In this document: piece by piece, positions 33,760 to 45,058 of the stretch | How the letters are laid out: every line of letters starts with the position of its first letter | How positions within the stretch are numbered: position 1 is the stretch's first letter | NCBI RefSeq assembly: GCF_023856365.1 | Contig: NC_064548.1 | Span: forward strand, 16,227,642-16,291,641 | Origin: Brienomyrus brachyistius | Lineage: Eukaryota > Chordata > Actinopteri > Osteoglossiformes > Mormyridae | Direction: 5' to 3' | Length of the DNA: 64,000 bases | Notes under the pieces: model-generated | Seen by the model: the letters and a program-made list of their open reading frames with translations, nothing else | Told to the model about the DNA's origin: nothing | The model's database searches: none | Translations under genes and position numbers: made by a program

Positions 33760-35586
33760 ATGGCCTGGCTCTGCAAAGTAATTCAGAGACCATCTGCGTT
33801 TAGCACGGTAAGGTCAAAACGAATGTAAGGGATCTACACATCTCTGGACCGATAAATAAGTCCATCCGTTTGTGTTACAAAATGTTAAAGAAATGGCCCT
33901 ACTATACACGAACCTGTGATGGTTAATAAAACTAAATAAACATTTTGTTTGCATTTTAAACGTAAAGATGTTTTGCATCAGACTAGGACGTTGTGTTTTG
34001 AATTCTGTTTAATTCTCAGATTTTCTCCCCAGAATTTGATGGAAACGACATTATTTCCATGGATAGTTTTAACACGCAGCAAATTCACCAAATCTCGTAT
34101 TCCAAAAGAGGTATGGAAGAGTTCAGTCATAATTCGGAAAAAAACATTGAGATCATGTGGGATGAATTGATGCAATATATAAAATTTATGACATGCACGA
34201 TGACTTTAAAAAGAAATAACAGCAAATAATTGCCTCGTACATACAGGTGTTTGAAGAGCGTGCTAAGGAGCATGAAAAATACGGAGGGGATCCGGAGCTG
34301 CCGCACAAACTACACGTTGTTACGCGGATCAAGAGCGTAAAGCGACGTCCGTATTGGGAGAAAAAAATAATTGAAGACTTCGGTCTCGGAAAGGTTTTTA
34401 TCCGTCGTATTAAACGCAGCCACTGTGCGTTCATCAAACCACAGTTCTATGACACTGAAAATGCATTCTTTCCTTTTCAGTCCCATTCGCCGCGTGTTCA
34501 CAAGAACATTCCGTCTGTTAACGAAAAACTGAAAATCATAAAGCACCTAGTAAAGTAAGTCGTAACGTCATGAATTTGTACGGAAGTGTGTTTTAATTGT
34601 GGGACTTTTCTCTTCATTTTAACACAGTTACGCTTGCTCAAAATAAATACCAGTATATTCAAATATTATATGTTGGTAGAATGATGCAGAATCAAGTAAA
34701 TCATAGCAGGTAGTTAACTGACTAGATTACCGATTCATGTTTTCCTAAAAATTACACTGCTCAACAAAGGTTTTGTCACAAAACAACTGGTCCGTTATAT
34801 ACCTTTTTATGCTGATTTCAGGAATGCACTCAATTTTATCAGCCATAGTTTTTGATGTCATTTTTTTGTCATCTGTATTAGGAATGTGTGGGTATATTAA
34901 AATTTACTTTAGGAAAAAGTATTTTATTTCTGCTTGTGAATTTTTAGAACTTTACAATAGGGTGCAAAATACCGAAAGTCTCTTCTGGCAGACTTTACAG
35001 ACTGACACGCTTGGACATGTTGACACAGGATGATGCTCCCACTGTAACCCATCGTCTTGGCAGTTGATGGTCCCTTAATGGGGATGCTCTTCAGGCCAAG
35101 TAGAAAATCATACATTCCTACCTTTTAGAAGAGTCACTTCCATCATGCACATATACTGTTAATATACACATAGCATATTCAGTCAAAATCCTCGCATGAT
35201 AGGAAAATTCCGGTTAGATATGAACTCAGCAAAAAATAAAAAAAAAAACTTTAAGAATCACCTGCTTTGATCCATGACAAAAAGGGAAGTAATGAATTTG
35301 TTGACCATTGTTATTAGTAGCAATTTAGATAACTGGAAATGTTGTATACTTGACATTGAAGCAGACCCATGTGATTAATCTCTATACCGATTTCGTGTTG
35401 ATCATTCTCTCTTAATGAAATTGATTTGTAAAGTGCCATTATCTCATATGTAGGATACAACCGCTGAAGCTTCCCTACGGCCTTCCGGCTGAGGAGGAAA
35501 TGACAGACACTTTCTTAAGCAGCACGGGGGAGCTGGTCATCCAACGACGCCTCAAACCACTGGAGCAGAAGGCTGTGGAGTCGTAG
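33760..35586 (+). CDS. MRPL30: Mitochondrial large ribosomal subunit protein uL30m, five exons
   Basis: Component of the mitochondrial 39S subunit, universal uL30 family, made in the cytosol and imported. Exons are 33760-33807, 34033-34110, 34247-34393, 34481-34554 and 35454-35586, giving 159 aa (human about 161). The start is [16 protein letters not shown], a basic, acid-free import-type N terminus. The uL30 fold covers [35 protein letters not shown] and [20 protein letters not shown]. The mitochondrial tail is [13 protein letters not shown] to [11 protein letters not shown]. The first three joins are phase 0 and the last is phase 2. Intron 3 is only 87 nt, a multiple of three with no stop, so the frame reads through it. 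AATAAA signals follow at 35617-35622 and 35687-35692. It converges on TXNDC9. Confidence 0.96.
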
Positions 35587-35616
35587 CCCATTGTGCCACA
35601 TACACTGCTTTTGTAA

Positions 35617-35622
35617 AATAAA
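35617..35622 (+). terminator. MRPL30: MRPL30 polyadenylation signal
   Basis: AATAAA 30 bases after the stop codon; a second AATAAA lies at 35687-35692. The TXNDC9 signal on the other strand is only about 120 bases further on, so the 3' UTRs of the convergent pair end close together. Confidence 0.6.
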
Positions 35623-35807
35623 CACCTGCAAGTTATATCTAGAGCTTTTTTTTGTAGTAAACATTGCGAGTATTTAAATCGGTGTGAATAAAGTCCACGT
35701 GATGCGAGTTTAACATTTTGTGTGGAAGTTATCCTGTAGATCTTAATGAAGACCGTTTAAAATGAATTATGTACTGAACAAAGAGCCAAATAGCCAATTC
35801 TAAGTGA

Positions 35808-35813
35808 TTTATT
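35808..35813 (-). terminator. TXNDC9: TXNDC9 polyadenylation signal
   Basis: AATAAA on the minus strand, about 320 bases past the TXNDC9 stop codon. No competing hexamer closer to the stop was noticed. Confidence 0.55.
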
Positions 35814-36131
35814 AAGATAAAGTATCTTCATAGAAAAACTCAGACCTGTGCTACTGCACCAACACACGGCAAAAAGTGGAAGAGAGCTTCCTTGGCACTT
35901 ATTTGTTGTCCAGAGCTAGTTGAATTTCTTCAAGAACCCAGCATCAATCCAACAAAAAGTTCCTTTGTACATGGGCAAACGACACTTGGCATGAAAGAAA
36001 TGGGGAAGACATGAGGAAACACAGAAAGGAAAAATGATAGTTAAAAATACTTGAATCAATCTGTGGTTTAGTTTGGGATTTAAGGACTGACTTAAGGAAG
36101 TCCTGAGTAGAGGTTGTGCAGGCAGCATCCC

Positions 36132-38105
36132 CTAATCGTCGTCAGATTCAGAGTCCGAGTCGTATCCTTTCCCTCGGATTGTCTTCTTGTCTACCTTAGT
36201 GAACTTTGAGCCGGACTTTTGGGCAGCTGTAGGGGGTTCCAACAGATTGCCACTGAAGAAAGAAAAGGCAAATTAAAGTATCTACAAGAAAAGGTGGTGT
36301 ATGCTGTCGCATGTAAAGGGAAATTTACACACTTTTTGAAGATTCAACATTAAATCAGTGATATCGCTAATGTAAAGCAAAACTATAAGAAAACATTTTC
36401 AGCAACTTGACATAAATGAAAAATACACCTAAACAAAAAATAATATTTTTGAAATTAACTGAAAAACAAAATTTCCAGTACTGCATTAAAATACTACTTA
36501 GCTAAACGTTTATCTTCCCTCCTTGACTGAAATCATTCAGGGAAATATAATTCAGTATTATTGTCTTTACATGATCTTTAATAATAACTTGTTCTGCCTA
36601 ATTTGCGGACATCAGTACATGTGCAGTGTATTCATGTAGGATTCTCTAAAGATTATGCATATAAAATAGCTCCACAACTTTCAGTCTAAACCTAAAAATT
36701 AAATTACTTAGACAAACTAATATACAGAAACTAAATAAAATATTTATAAAATACTAACTAATAAAACCATATTTTAACAAACAACCAATTTGAAATGAAA
36801 ACTACATATATATAAAATCAAAGCTACAGGAAGACTGCATTAAACAAGCTAGCTTTAAAGTAAAAACATGTCAAAGCACTTTGATTTTTAGTTACAAACT
36901 CTGATTCCTTGCATTTTCTAAACAATTTACCTGTAATTAATTATATCTGAGCAGCCCAACCGCCATTCCAGCATCTCTGTGGGAAACTCGTCCGTGTTGC
37001 CCAGATCTGCGAATCCCACCACGTAGTCCTTGGTCTTCCCATCCTTGACCAAAGCCATGGTAGGGATGACCTTGATCCGCAGGCGCTCGGTGAGAAATGG
37101 TGCCTTCTCCACATTGAGCTTAATGAACTTTGTCTCCAGGTGCTTCTTTGCCAGGATGGCAAGGTGCTTGTCTAGAATTTTACACCTTTGATAACACAGA
37201 ATAGAACGGAACAGAACAGACATAGCTGAGACCAAGTTTTGGGGTGATGGCACAGGGTCGCTCAGCATCCAGCACCCCTGGAGCAACTAGTGCTAAGCAC
37301 CTTGGTTAAGGGACTGATGGTGGCATCACTGACAACCATGGTATTTGAACTAACAACCATCCGATCACCGGTGCAGAGTCACACACCGCCCCATGGTTTT
37401 ATAAATAATTATTTAATGAGAGCTATACAATTAGATACGCAAATTCCCAGAGGCATAAGCACATACCTGAAAGTCGAGTCTCTGTAGAAATGGCAAATAA
37501 CGTTCTTGCTTTCTTTAACCTCCGCAAAGAAATCCTTTTCACTGGGAATCTCTCTGTATTCACCATGTCCTTTTGAGAGCCATTCCTTAAAAAGCAAAGA
37601 TTGCCAACTTTTCAACAACAAACACATTGGTTTTAATGACTTTCTATCCTACCAGAGAATTTACTAGTCAACCCTTAACCAATTTTTGTGCTACTCTGTA
37701 ACCCTGATTTAACATCAGGGTGGAGTGCAAAACATGTGCTGGTAGAACAGGAGCTTTTTCAGTATTCAGAGTGACTGGGCAAGGTCTATGAGGCCAAGAA
37801 GTGTGGTGTCCAATGGCAGTTCAGAGCCTCTATGCTTGTATTGAACTGCAAGCTGTCTAAAAATAGAGAAGGTCGGCCTCTAGAAAACATAAAGACTCTT
37901 CGTACTGTAACTGCCTTACCTGCTTTTGCTTCTGGGCTTTCTTGAGGGCTTCCAGCCTCCTCTCCTTCAGCTTCTCCAGTTCATCCTCATCTAGTCTATC
38001 CAGCTTCTCCAGCTCTGCGTCCAACTGCTCCTCCACCAGCCTTGCCGACTGGAGCACCTGCTGCTCCAGCACCTTGGCCACAATGTCCATCGACTGACTC
38101 GCCAT
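36132..38105 (-). CDS. TXNDC9: Thioredoxin domain-containing protein 9, four coding exons
   Basis: Phosducin-like co-chaperone (PhLP3) that binds the CCT/TRiC chaperonin and modulates actin/tubulin folding. Coding exons are 38105-37920, 37585-37467, 37185-36931 and 36252-36132 (phases 0, 2, 2), giving 226 aa, the same length as human. The N-terminal helix is acidic and coiled-coil-like ([20 protein letters not shown]). It is followed by [20 protein letters not shown] and a thioredoxin-like fold from about residue 75 ([42 protein letters not shown]). The usual redox CXXC is reduced to a single cysteine (FRCKIL), as normal in this family. The tail is [16 protein letters not shown]. The ATG at 38105 is chosen over an in-frame GTG at 38117. 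A splice acceptor at about 38130 (CTCTGTCAG) shows an upstream untranslated exon. Confidence 0.96.
37240..37396 (-). repeat. tRNA-derived SINE in TXNDC9 intron
   Basis: On the minus strand: GGGGCGGTGTGTGACTCTGC, ACCGGTGATCGGATGG and TTAGTTCAAATACC (A and B boxes), then CCCTTAACCAAGGTGCTTAG. The same family is at 41938-42055 and, partially, at 61868-61935 and 63900-64000. It fills over half of the 281-bp intron between coding exons 2 and 3. Confidence 0.75.
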
Positions 38106-39417
38106 TACCTCTTCCACTCCAGCAGCTGACAGAGAGACAAAACATCAGCTATACAGTTCAGATTACAGAAGATTACTGGCCAGTCACATCAAATACCATA
38201 ACCCATGTATGTAATGGTCACATTTCATGTGTTATTTATTGTACACATATGGCTTGTGAAAAGGTAGAATTAGTATTAATTAGTTAATTATTATTAAGAG
38301 ATATTCCTGAAGGAGATTACCAAGACTGCTGATGCTTTCACTTAAAAATGTTTGGATTCCTGGAATTAACAAAGGTGAGGACATCACAGTTGTGGGAATA
38401 CTAAATGTCCCAAAAAAGCATGAAGTAATTAATAAAATTACAGGGGCAATGCAGGTTTAACTAAAAAACTCCACAGATCGGCAGAGAAGTGTAAAGAAAT
38501 TAAAGCTGACCGAAGTCAAGCGGGTCAGCTGTTCATAAGAACGACAGTTAGTGGGGAGAAACTGTTCTCACACCTGCTTGTTTTGGCGCACAGAGATATA
38601 TAAAGAATACAACAAAAATCTCAGAGCAGTAAGTTTACGCGGAGTGTAAAAACTCACTATTATCAATTCAGCACATAAAACCGGATGAATTAATTACAAC
38701 CTTACAGGATGACAGACGTGAAATTCGTTAAAAATGTAGCATCTATGTAAACGTTTTATAGGATTGTAAGAGAGAATGGGAAGACAGGGAAACTAATGTG
38801 CCGGATTTCAAATACTTCTCATGGGTGGGCTGAATGTTTTTAAAAAGAAAACCTAAGGTTGAACTCTAGTTCAGCAACTGAAAATCAGGACACAATAATC
38901 CAGCCACCTTGAGGAATATCCCATTCGCCATTCAATACAGCGTATCTCGTTACATTTGGTGACCGCCCATGTTCTGTGGCGCTTATATGCAAAATTTGAG
39001 AATCTGTACTTAGACACAAGCTTAAATTGATACCGACGCGTGATGTTACTACTGAGAGGATGTATGCAACACACAACGCCATGGTTACGGTACACCAAGG
39101 TCCAGATTCCGCGCCTAACCCTGCTAACAGCAAGAAAATTAACCTGAAACAAAAAGACCAGCCTGCGAACATATGTATTATTCTAACTGAAATATTTAGT
39201 TATTACGGTTACTGTCAACGATGAACTTCTGTATCGTGCAGTATTAATACCGCGTCCATTTTAATTACATATACCTTTATATACTACAACGGCAACACTG
39301 TTAAAAAAAACATCTAACAAGCACTCATAGCGTTAAATTGTACGAGATACGTCGGCATATCTTTTTGGTAATTATTTTGTTATACGAGGTAGTAAAATTC
39401 GCGGTTACTTAGCTTAC

Positions 39418-39475
39418 CCCAAATACAGACGCACCGACAGCCCTCCTTCAGCTCGAACAAAGATGGTCAAAATCG
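39418..39475 (-). other. TXNDC9: Probable TXNDC9 5' untranslated exon
   Basis: A donor-like GGG|GTAAGC on the minus strand at 39418/39417 pairs with the acceptor at about 38130, just before the coding ATG. The 5' edge is a guess. No ATG in this exon joins the reading frame. Confidence 0.4.
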
Positions 39476-39476
39476 A

Positions 39477-39571
39477 ACGTCACTCTGAAGCGTCAAGAAA
39501 TTTTACGTAATTTTAAAGCGCCCAAAAAAACGCGTCACTCTGAAGCGTCGGTCACGTTACTTTAAAGCGCC
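39477..39571. promoter_or_regulatory. TXNDC9: Direct duplication in the TXNDC9 promoter region
   Basis: Two copies of a module of about 45 bp sit side by side just upstream of the probable first exon. Each has CGTCACTCTGAAGCGTC, then a TTACGTAA or TCACGTTAC core, then TTTAAAGCGCC. The TGACG and TTACGTAA words resemble CREB/ATF and C/EBP-PAR bZIP sites, which is inference from motif only. Confidence 0.5.
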
Positions 39572-40706
39572 ACGACAAACAAAGCGTTCATCTTTATGCT
39601 CGTCCGACAAGGTTTCAGAACTATCAAGGTTTCAGAAGTCTGATAGTGGGCTGATATACCTGAAAGAAAGAAAAACGCAGTTTCTTTAGATATATTGCAC
39701 TGTGAAAACATCTGTCACAGTGAGATTTGTTTGTCGTTTTCCTGGCTAAACAACTTGAGAAAGTGGGTCAATTTGGGAGGAAACTGCCACCCACAGAAAG
39801 GTTTTAAACAAGTAAATGAATTGAAATGGACTACATTTCTAATTGGTTCCTTAAATCACATCTTGGACAAATTTTACTTCCAGGCTTTGACTGATGCCCA
39901 GAGTCAAGGGTTTCTGATTAATAGGTTTTTTTGTTAATATTGTTTGCCGCAAGATCAGCCCCCTGCCACATAAATGACATTGCAGCAAATCGCCGGCAGT
40001 GCCTTTCTTCAATAGATAGTCATCGTTGGTTTCAAAAATGAAAGGCACCCATGACACTACCTTTGTGATGGGCATCAGGAAGTCAGCTGTAATGTGGAGC
40101 AATGTGCTCTCAATAATGATTCTGATCAAATTGATTTATAATGAACGCATCGGCTATCTAAGTATAACGTTATGCATTGGAACTTGAATGGGAGCTTTTT
40201 ATAGAATGTGGTGACTGGAAACAGTTAATTAGTAGTAGCAGTCAAATATTACACATGTAGCCTGTGCTTGTACTGGACTAACTATTGTCAAAGATGCAGC
40301 TGTGAACTGAAATGAATATATAAGTGTTTCACACACAGCCATAAGATGGCGCTGTTCCCACCTGGATGATTGGCGACAGACGGGTTCATACCACTACATG
40401 TAGTGTTCTCTGTATACGTTTTGAGGACAATGTCAGTACTACACATAGTTAACATGCAAGTAATGCCCCTTGGTCAGAATACTACTCCTCACAGCAATGC
40501 TGACCAGTTCTCTAACAGCAATGCAGTTTTCAATGCGTTTTTGTGATACAGTGTACTCTATCGCATTATAACTGTGCATGATATACTGCACAAAGCCTAT
40601 CAGTTATGATTAAAATACTGTATATTTAAAGTAAGAATGGTTAAGTCATCAAGTGTTATCGGGTGCACTGGTTTGCATTCTCTCTTACCTCTTAAATTGA
40701 ATAAAT

Positions 40707-40815
<109 letters not shown>

Positions 40816-41937
40816 ATATAGATATTTTTCCCCCAGGAAATAGCAGAACCTGGACTTCTAGGTGTGAATGCAACCCCTGGAGAGGGAATGTTAGAATGTT
40901 AATATCTAATGTCCTTCATTTAACCTTGGAATAAATCATCGACTTCAGTGGCAGACTTTCTCCTGTCAGCAGCAACACAAAGATCTCCAGCTTTCTGATG
41001 GGTCACATGTGGGGAGCTGTGTACTGGCCTGGATTAACCATATGGGCATTTGGGCTCATGCCCAGGGCACCATGTCCTCGAGGGGCATTAAACAGGGCAG
41101 GGGTGCCCAAATCCAGTCCGCGGGCTGGAGCCCTGCACATTTTTGGGTTTCCCCTCATTTGACATACCCAAATTCAACTCCTCTGCTAATGACTACACTG
41201 CTCATGAGCTGAATCCAATATGGTGGAACGGGAAAGAAGATTCAAGATTCAAAGCATTTATTGTCATATGTACAGTAGAAAATTGTATTTCTCTCTGCAA
41301 TGAAATTCTTTATTTGCTGTCCACACAAAATGCAGAGGTAATGTGCAAAAGAGTTTAATTTGTAAAAAAAAATGACAGTATGAGGTAAGTGTTGATGTCC
41401 ATTAATCATACTCCTTTCGGGTGTTAAGGCGTCTGAATGCAGTGGGGAAGAAGGACTGTTGAGTCGGGAGGTTCTAGATTTCACACTTGTGTACCTCCGT
41501 CCTGAGGGTGGAATTGTGGACAGTCCGTGTTGGATATCTTAAGAAGTAAGGCTCCGGCCATCCCGGAATACATTTGGGTCCCTTGAAGTAGAGCCCCCCC
41601 ACCCTGTCCCATTTACACGTCTATTATCAAGCTAATGCAATTCAATCTGTAATATATTCAATATGACTGTGTATTTTTCTGTTGACACTATTTTTACATT
41701 CTTTTCTCCTATTTTAGGTAGATTTTTGAATTTTGTGAGCCTCCAATCAGCTGCCTGCTGTTGCCCAGGGGCACTTAATACTCATAATCCAGCCCAGTTC
41801 AGTGAGATTGTGATGAGTGTAGGCAGGCAAAGTGTCTATAATATATACGATACATAGACAAACCACCATAACACATGTAGGGTAAGACAACAGAGTCTCA
41901 GTGCCAATGTACAAATGGTGATACAACAGTTTAGCAC

Positions 41938-42055
41938 TAAATGGGTGGTGTGTGACTCTGGGTGAGCCTGTGGTCAGACGGTTGCTGCTTGAAATCCCGT
42001 TACTAGCACAGTGATGTCACCATGGGACTCTTGATCAAAGCCCTTAACCCACATT
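41938..42055 (+). repeat. tRNA-derived SINE
   Basis: GGTGGTGTGTGACTCTGGGT (A box), GGTTGCTGCTTGAAATCCCG (B box) and CTCTTGATCAAAGCCCTTAA. Same family and opposite orientation to the copy at 37240-37396. Confidence 0.7.
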
Positions 42056-42624
42056 GTTACAAAGAATCTTTAAACAACAGCCAATCGATGGAAACACTCT
42101 ACAGAAGCCTTCTGGAAGAATAGCTTAAAAAATGGTAAGTCAGAAAGGTCTTTCGAAAAGGGTTCAATCTGAAATGTTATTGGGTGATAATGGGTTATAA
42201 TCTAACGTAAAAGGGTGTTGATTCCAGTTGTCTAGAGTGGATGTGCAATTGTGGGATCCAACTAAAGAAGAGGACACATGGTACAAACAAAAGTAACAGA
42301 AGAAGATGGACTTTGAAGAATGGATTTTACAGGAGAGAGCACATTTAATGCACAGCACCTTATCACTTATACAAATGGTAACGGATAATAATTACAACTC
42401 TGTGTTGAGGTGGCACTTTCCTAAGTAGCCCAAAGTATGATTTATCTCCTCCCTACAGAGAAATAAAATGACTTCTATGCCTGTCTTCACAAAACTGAAG
42501 TTTGTCTGAGATATCTGTACATCCTAGCAGTAGGGATTAAACACCCCTGTGACTCACGCTAGAGTTCTGGTCCACGCTGACTGCTTTCTGACTTAGCTCT
42601 GACCCCAGCAGCCTCCTGACAGTC

Positions 42625-42770
42625 ATGTCTGCCAGCCCTGAGGTGGTTTTGTACTTTGATGAGATAGTTGCGTATGAACGGGCCACGATGGGCCTCTCCA
42701 CAGGGTGCATCAGGTACTAGCCAGACATCACCTCACCCTGAACACTGAGAAATGTATGTACTGTATGTCT
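42625..42770 (+). pseudogene. Relic of a Ty3/gypsy-type reverse transcriptase
   Basis: One frame reads VVLYFDEIVAYER, resembling the YLDDI catalytic box of gypsy-type reverse transcriptase. It meets a stop at 42716-42718. A second frame continues with HQVLARHHLTLNTEKC, the motif normally found shortly downstream of that box. So at least one frameshift and one loss separate them. Only this fragment survives; no integrase, protease or LTRs were recognised. Confidence 0.6.
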
Positions 42771-42813
42771 GCCATTGCGATTGTGGTGTTTATCAAGGCA
42801 ATTAAACACATTA

Positions 42814-43569
42814 CAATGATAGCTCAGTACTCAAACTCATTAGAACTCGAATTTCTTAAAAGTCGAACCAACCAGTTCGAAAAAAAAGACCAATAACTCA
42901 ATCTGAATTTCAGAAGTCAAACCATGAACGCCGACCTAAGATAACTTGTACGTGCAGGGAAATGAGTCACGCGGCATGTCTCTCAGCGGAAACAAAGGGT
43001 AACGCTTCAGTCTCAGCCTCGCATTCGCTGTGATAGCATCGTTTGTTGGTGATAGTGCTTTTTTATTGAAAATATCAGGTAATACACTGTACTTTATATC
43101 ATTTTCGTAGCCATTGCTCATCAAAAAGTTACGCAATAGCTGTACAAACGTTACAACCTAAAAGTTTGCGATTTACGAACAAATTAACGAACAGAGAGTA
43201 AGAATAAAAATAAACAATGAACTGCATGGCATAGACTAGTGTTGCCTCTGTGTCTGGGTTTATGAAAAAGGTGTCGTTGTTTTTTTTGTAACTTTACACA
43301 TTGTTTGGATACATTTATTTTCTTACTTTACAAATTATTGTTTTGATAAATGTGCTTAGATGTGTTTAGTATACGCTCTTCTGTTTTTTTCCTGTTCATT
43401 TTGTGTTTAAATGCTAAAAAAAATATTTAGGTGTAATTTTTTTGGGACTGGGAACCAGTTAATTGTTTTTCCATTATTTCTTATGGGGAAAATTTGATCA
43501 GAACTCTAACTTTTTAGGATTCGAACCTGAGTTCTGAACGGATTAAGTTTGAGTTCTGAGCTACCACTG
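42814..43569. mobile_element. Non-autonomous inverted-repeat transposon with TA duplication
   Basis: Left terminus CAATGATAGCTCAGTACTCA (continuing AAC) against the reverse complement of the right terminus CAGTGGTAGCTCAGAACTCA (AAC): same length, four mismatches. Flanking TA at 42812-42813 and 43570-43571 fits Tc1/mariner-type insertion. Sub-terminal GAACTCGAA/GGTTCGAATCC words repeat. The 756-bp interior holds no transposase. Confidence 0.7.
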
Positions 43570-44758
43570 TATATACACACAGACACACACATACACATAC
43601 ATACATATATAAATACGTGTGTATATACCTCAGTTTCTGTGGTTGAGTCTTTGTCATTGTAGTTCTAGCATTGCTTGTACTAGCTTATTGCCTTAAACTC
43701 CAGTAGGTAGAGTTCTGTCCCTGTACCCTGATGGTCACAGACCTCCAGGCCCTCACAGCCTTGCCTGGGGCATCCAAGCACTCAGCCCAAACTGCTGTAG
43801 CTGCTGATCCTCGAGGCTCCAGTGGTATAAATACATCCTTCATGCTTCATTCCTGGTTGTGACACCATTCTCCCATGGCTGCTGTCCCACCCCACCATCC
43901 CCGCTGATCCATAAAAGCTTACAGTACTACAGTAGATGTTTTGCTCATCGTCTTTTCAAAAGTGCAGTTCTCGGTTGGTGAGCAATAGCAGGATGGCAGA
44001 GAAAGGAGACCAGTAAAACTTACTGACAGTTAATTAACACACAGAAAGTTTACGAAGAAATAGTTATAATGGGGCTTATTGATCGGGGTTCGTGACAATC
44101 GAATTGCCTTTCCGTTAATGATGACTGTAATGGCTGAGGCATAGTCGTACCGAAGTGAGACCAGCAAACAAGGCAGTGTACTGAAATGGCCATATATTCA
44201 TCATCCAGCCCCCTATCAAGTCTCTGAGACTGCAGTCACATATATGCAATGCAAAGCATACACATCTGCATAGCTACACATTTTAAGCCCTTTAGGTTTT
44301 GTACATCAGTATCTTGGATTTGAATATTGAAAGAACTGCATAGGAACTAGGATCATTTTTATGCATACAATGGATCTCAAAAGTCAACAGAATCATGTTT
44401 AAACCCTCTCCTGATTGTAAAAGGGTGTGCACAGTTATGTAACTTGGTTTTGAAGTTTGTTGGATGCAATGTTGAATTAAAGGTGGAAAACGATCTGACA
44501 TGATTTCTTGGTGTCATGTTTTTTGTACAAAACAGAAACCTGCTATTTTAACAGGGGTATGTAGACTTTGTGTATCTGCCGTAGATCCTCAGTTTCAAGG
44601 GACCAAAACTAGCTGGACACCGGACTGCTCAAATGCTTCTTGTCTCATTTCATGTTTGGGTCAGGCCAATAAAGAGATCGCACATGGCTTAGAGGGGATC
44701 GCATGTTCCCAGTAGACGTTTGGAGTATGTTATTCATATATGAGGAAGGGGTCACAAT

Positions 44759-45058
44759 CAGGGACGGATTACGGACCGGGCCAGCGGGGCCGCTGCCCAG
44801 GGGCCCATGGGGTGCAGGGGGCCCGTGGGGCCCCTAGCCCAAAACAATTTGCAAGGCTTATCAACAATGTATTTTCGTTTGTCTATTTTAGAGGGCCTAC
44901 ATTCTTTGATCCTCTATCTACAAGGGCCCCTGACCCTATAGGGAGGGCGTTTGGCTGCCAAGGGCCCTTGAATTGTGGTGGTTGTGGTGGTGGTGGTGGT
45001 GGGGGGGCCCTCGCGAACGTTTTGCCCAGGGGCCCACACAACCCATAATCCGTCCCTG
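44759..45058. mobile_element. hAT-type miniature transposon with perfect 8-bp target duplication
   Basis: Exactly 300 bp, with termini CAGGGACGGATTACGG and CCATAATCCGTCCCTG, and perfect flanking duplications gtcacaat at 44751-44758 and 45059-45066. GC-rich ends (GGGGCCCATGG) enclose an AT-rich core and a (GGT)n run. The clean duplication suggests fairly recent insertion. The open frame across it (44740-45048) is spurious. Confidence 0.9.

Noticed and set aside
38106..38117. Upstream start for TXNDC9 (reading MEEV before MASQSM)
   Set aside because: That codon is GTG. The ATG at 38105 gives a 226-aa protein, the usual length.
44740..45048. 102-aa glycine- and proline-rich open frame
   Set aside because: It coincides with the GC-rich hAT miniature element and has no support.
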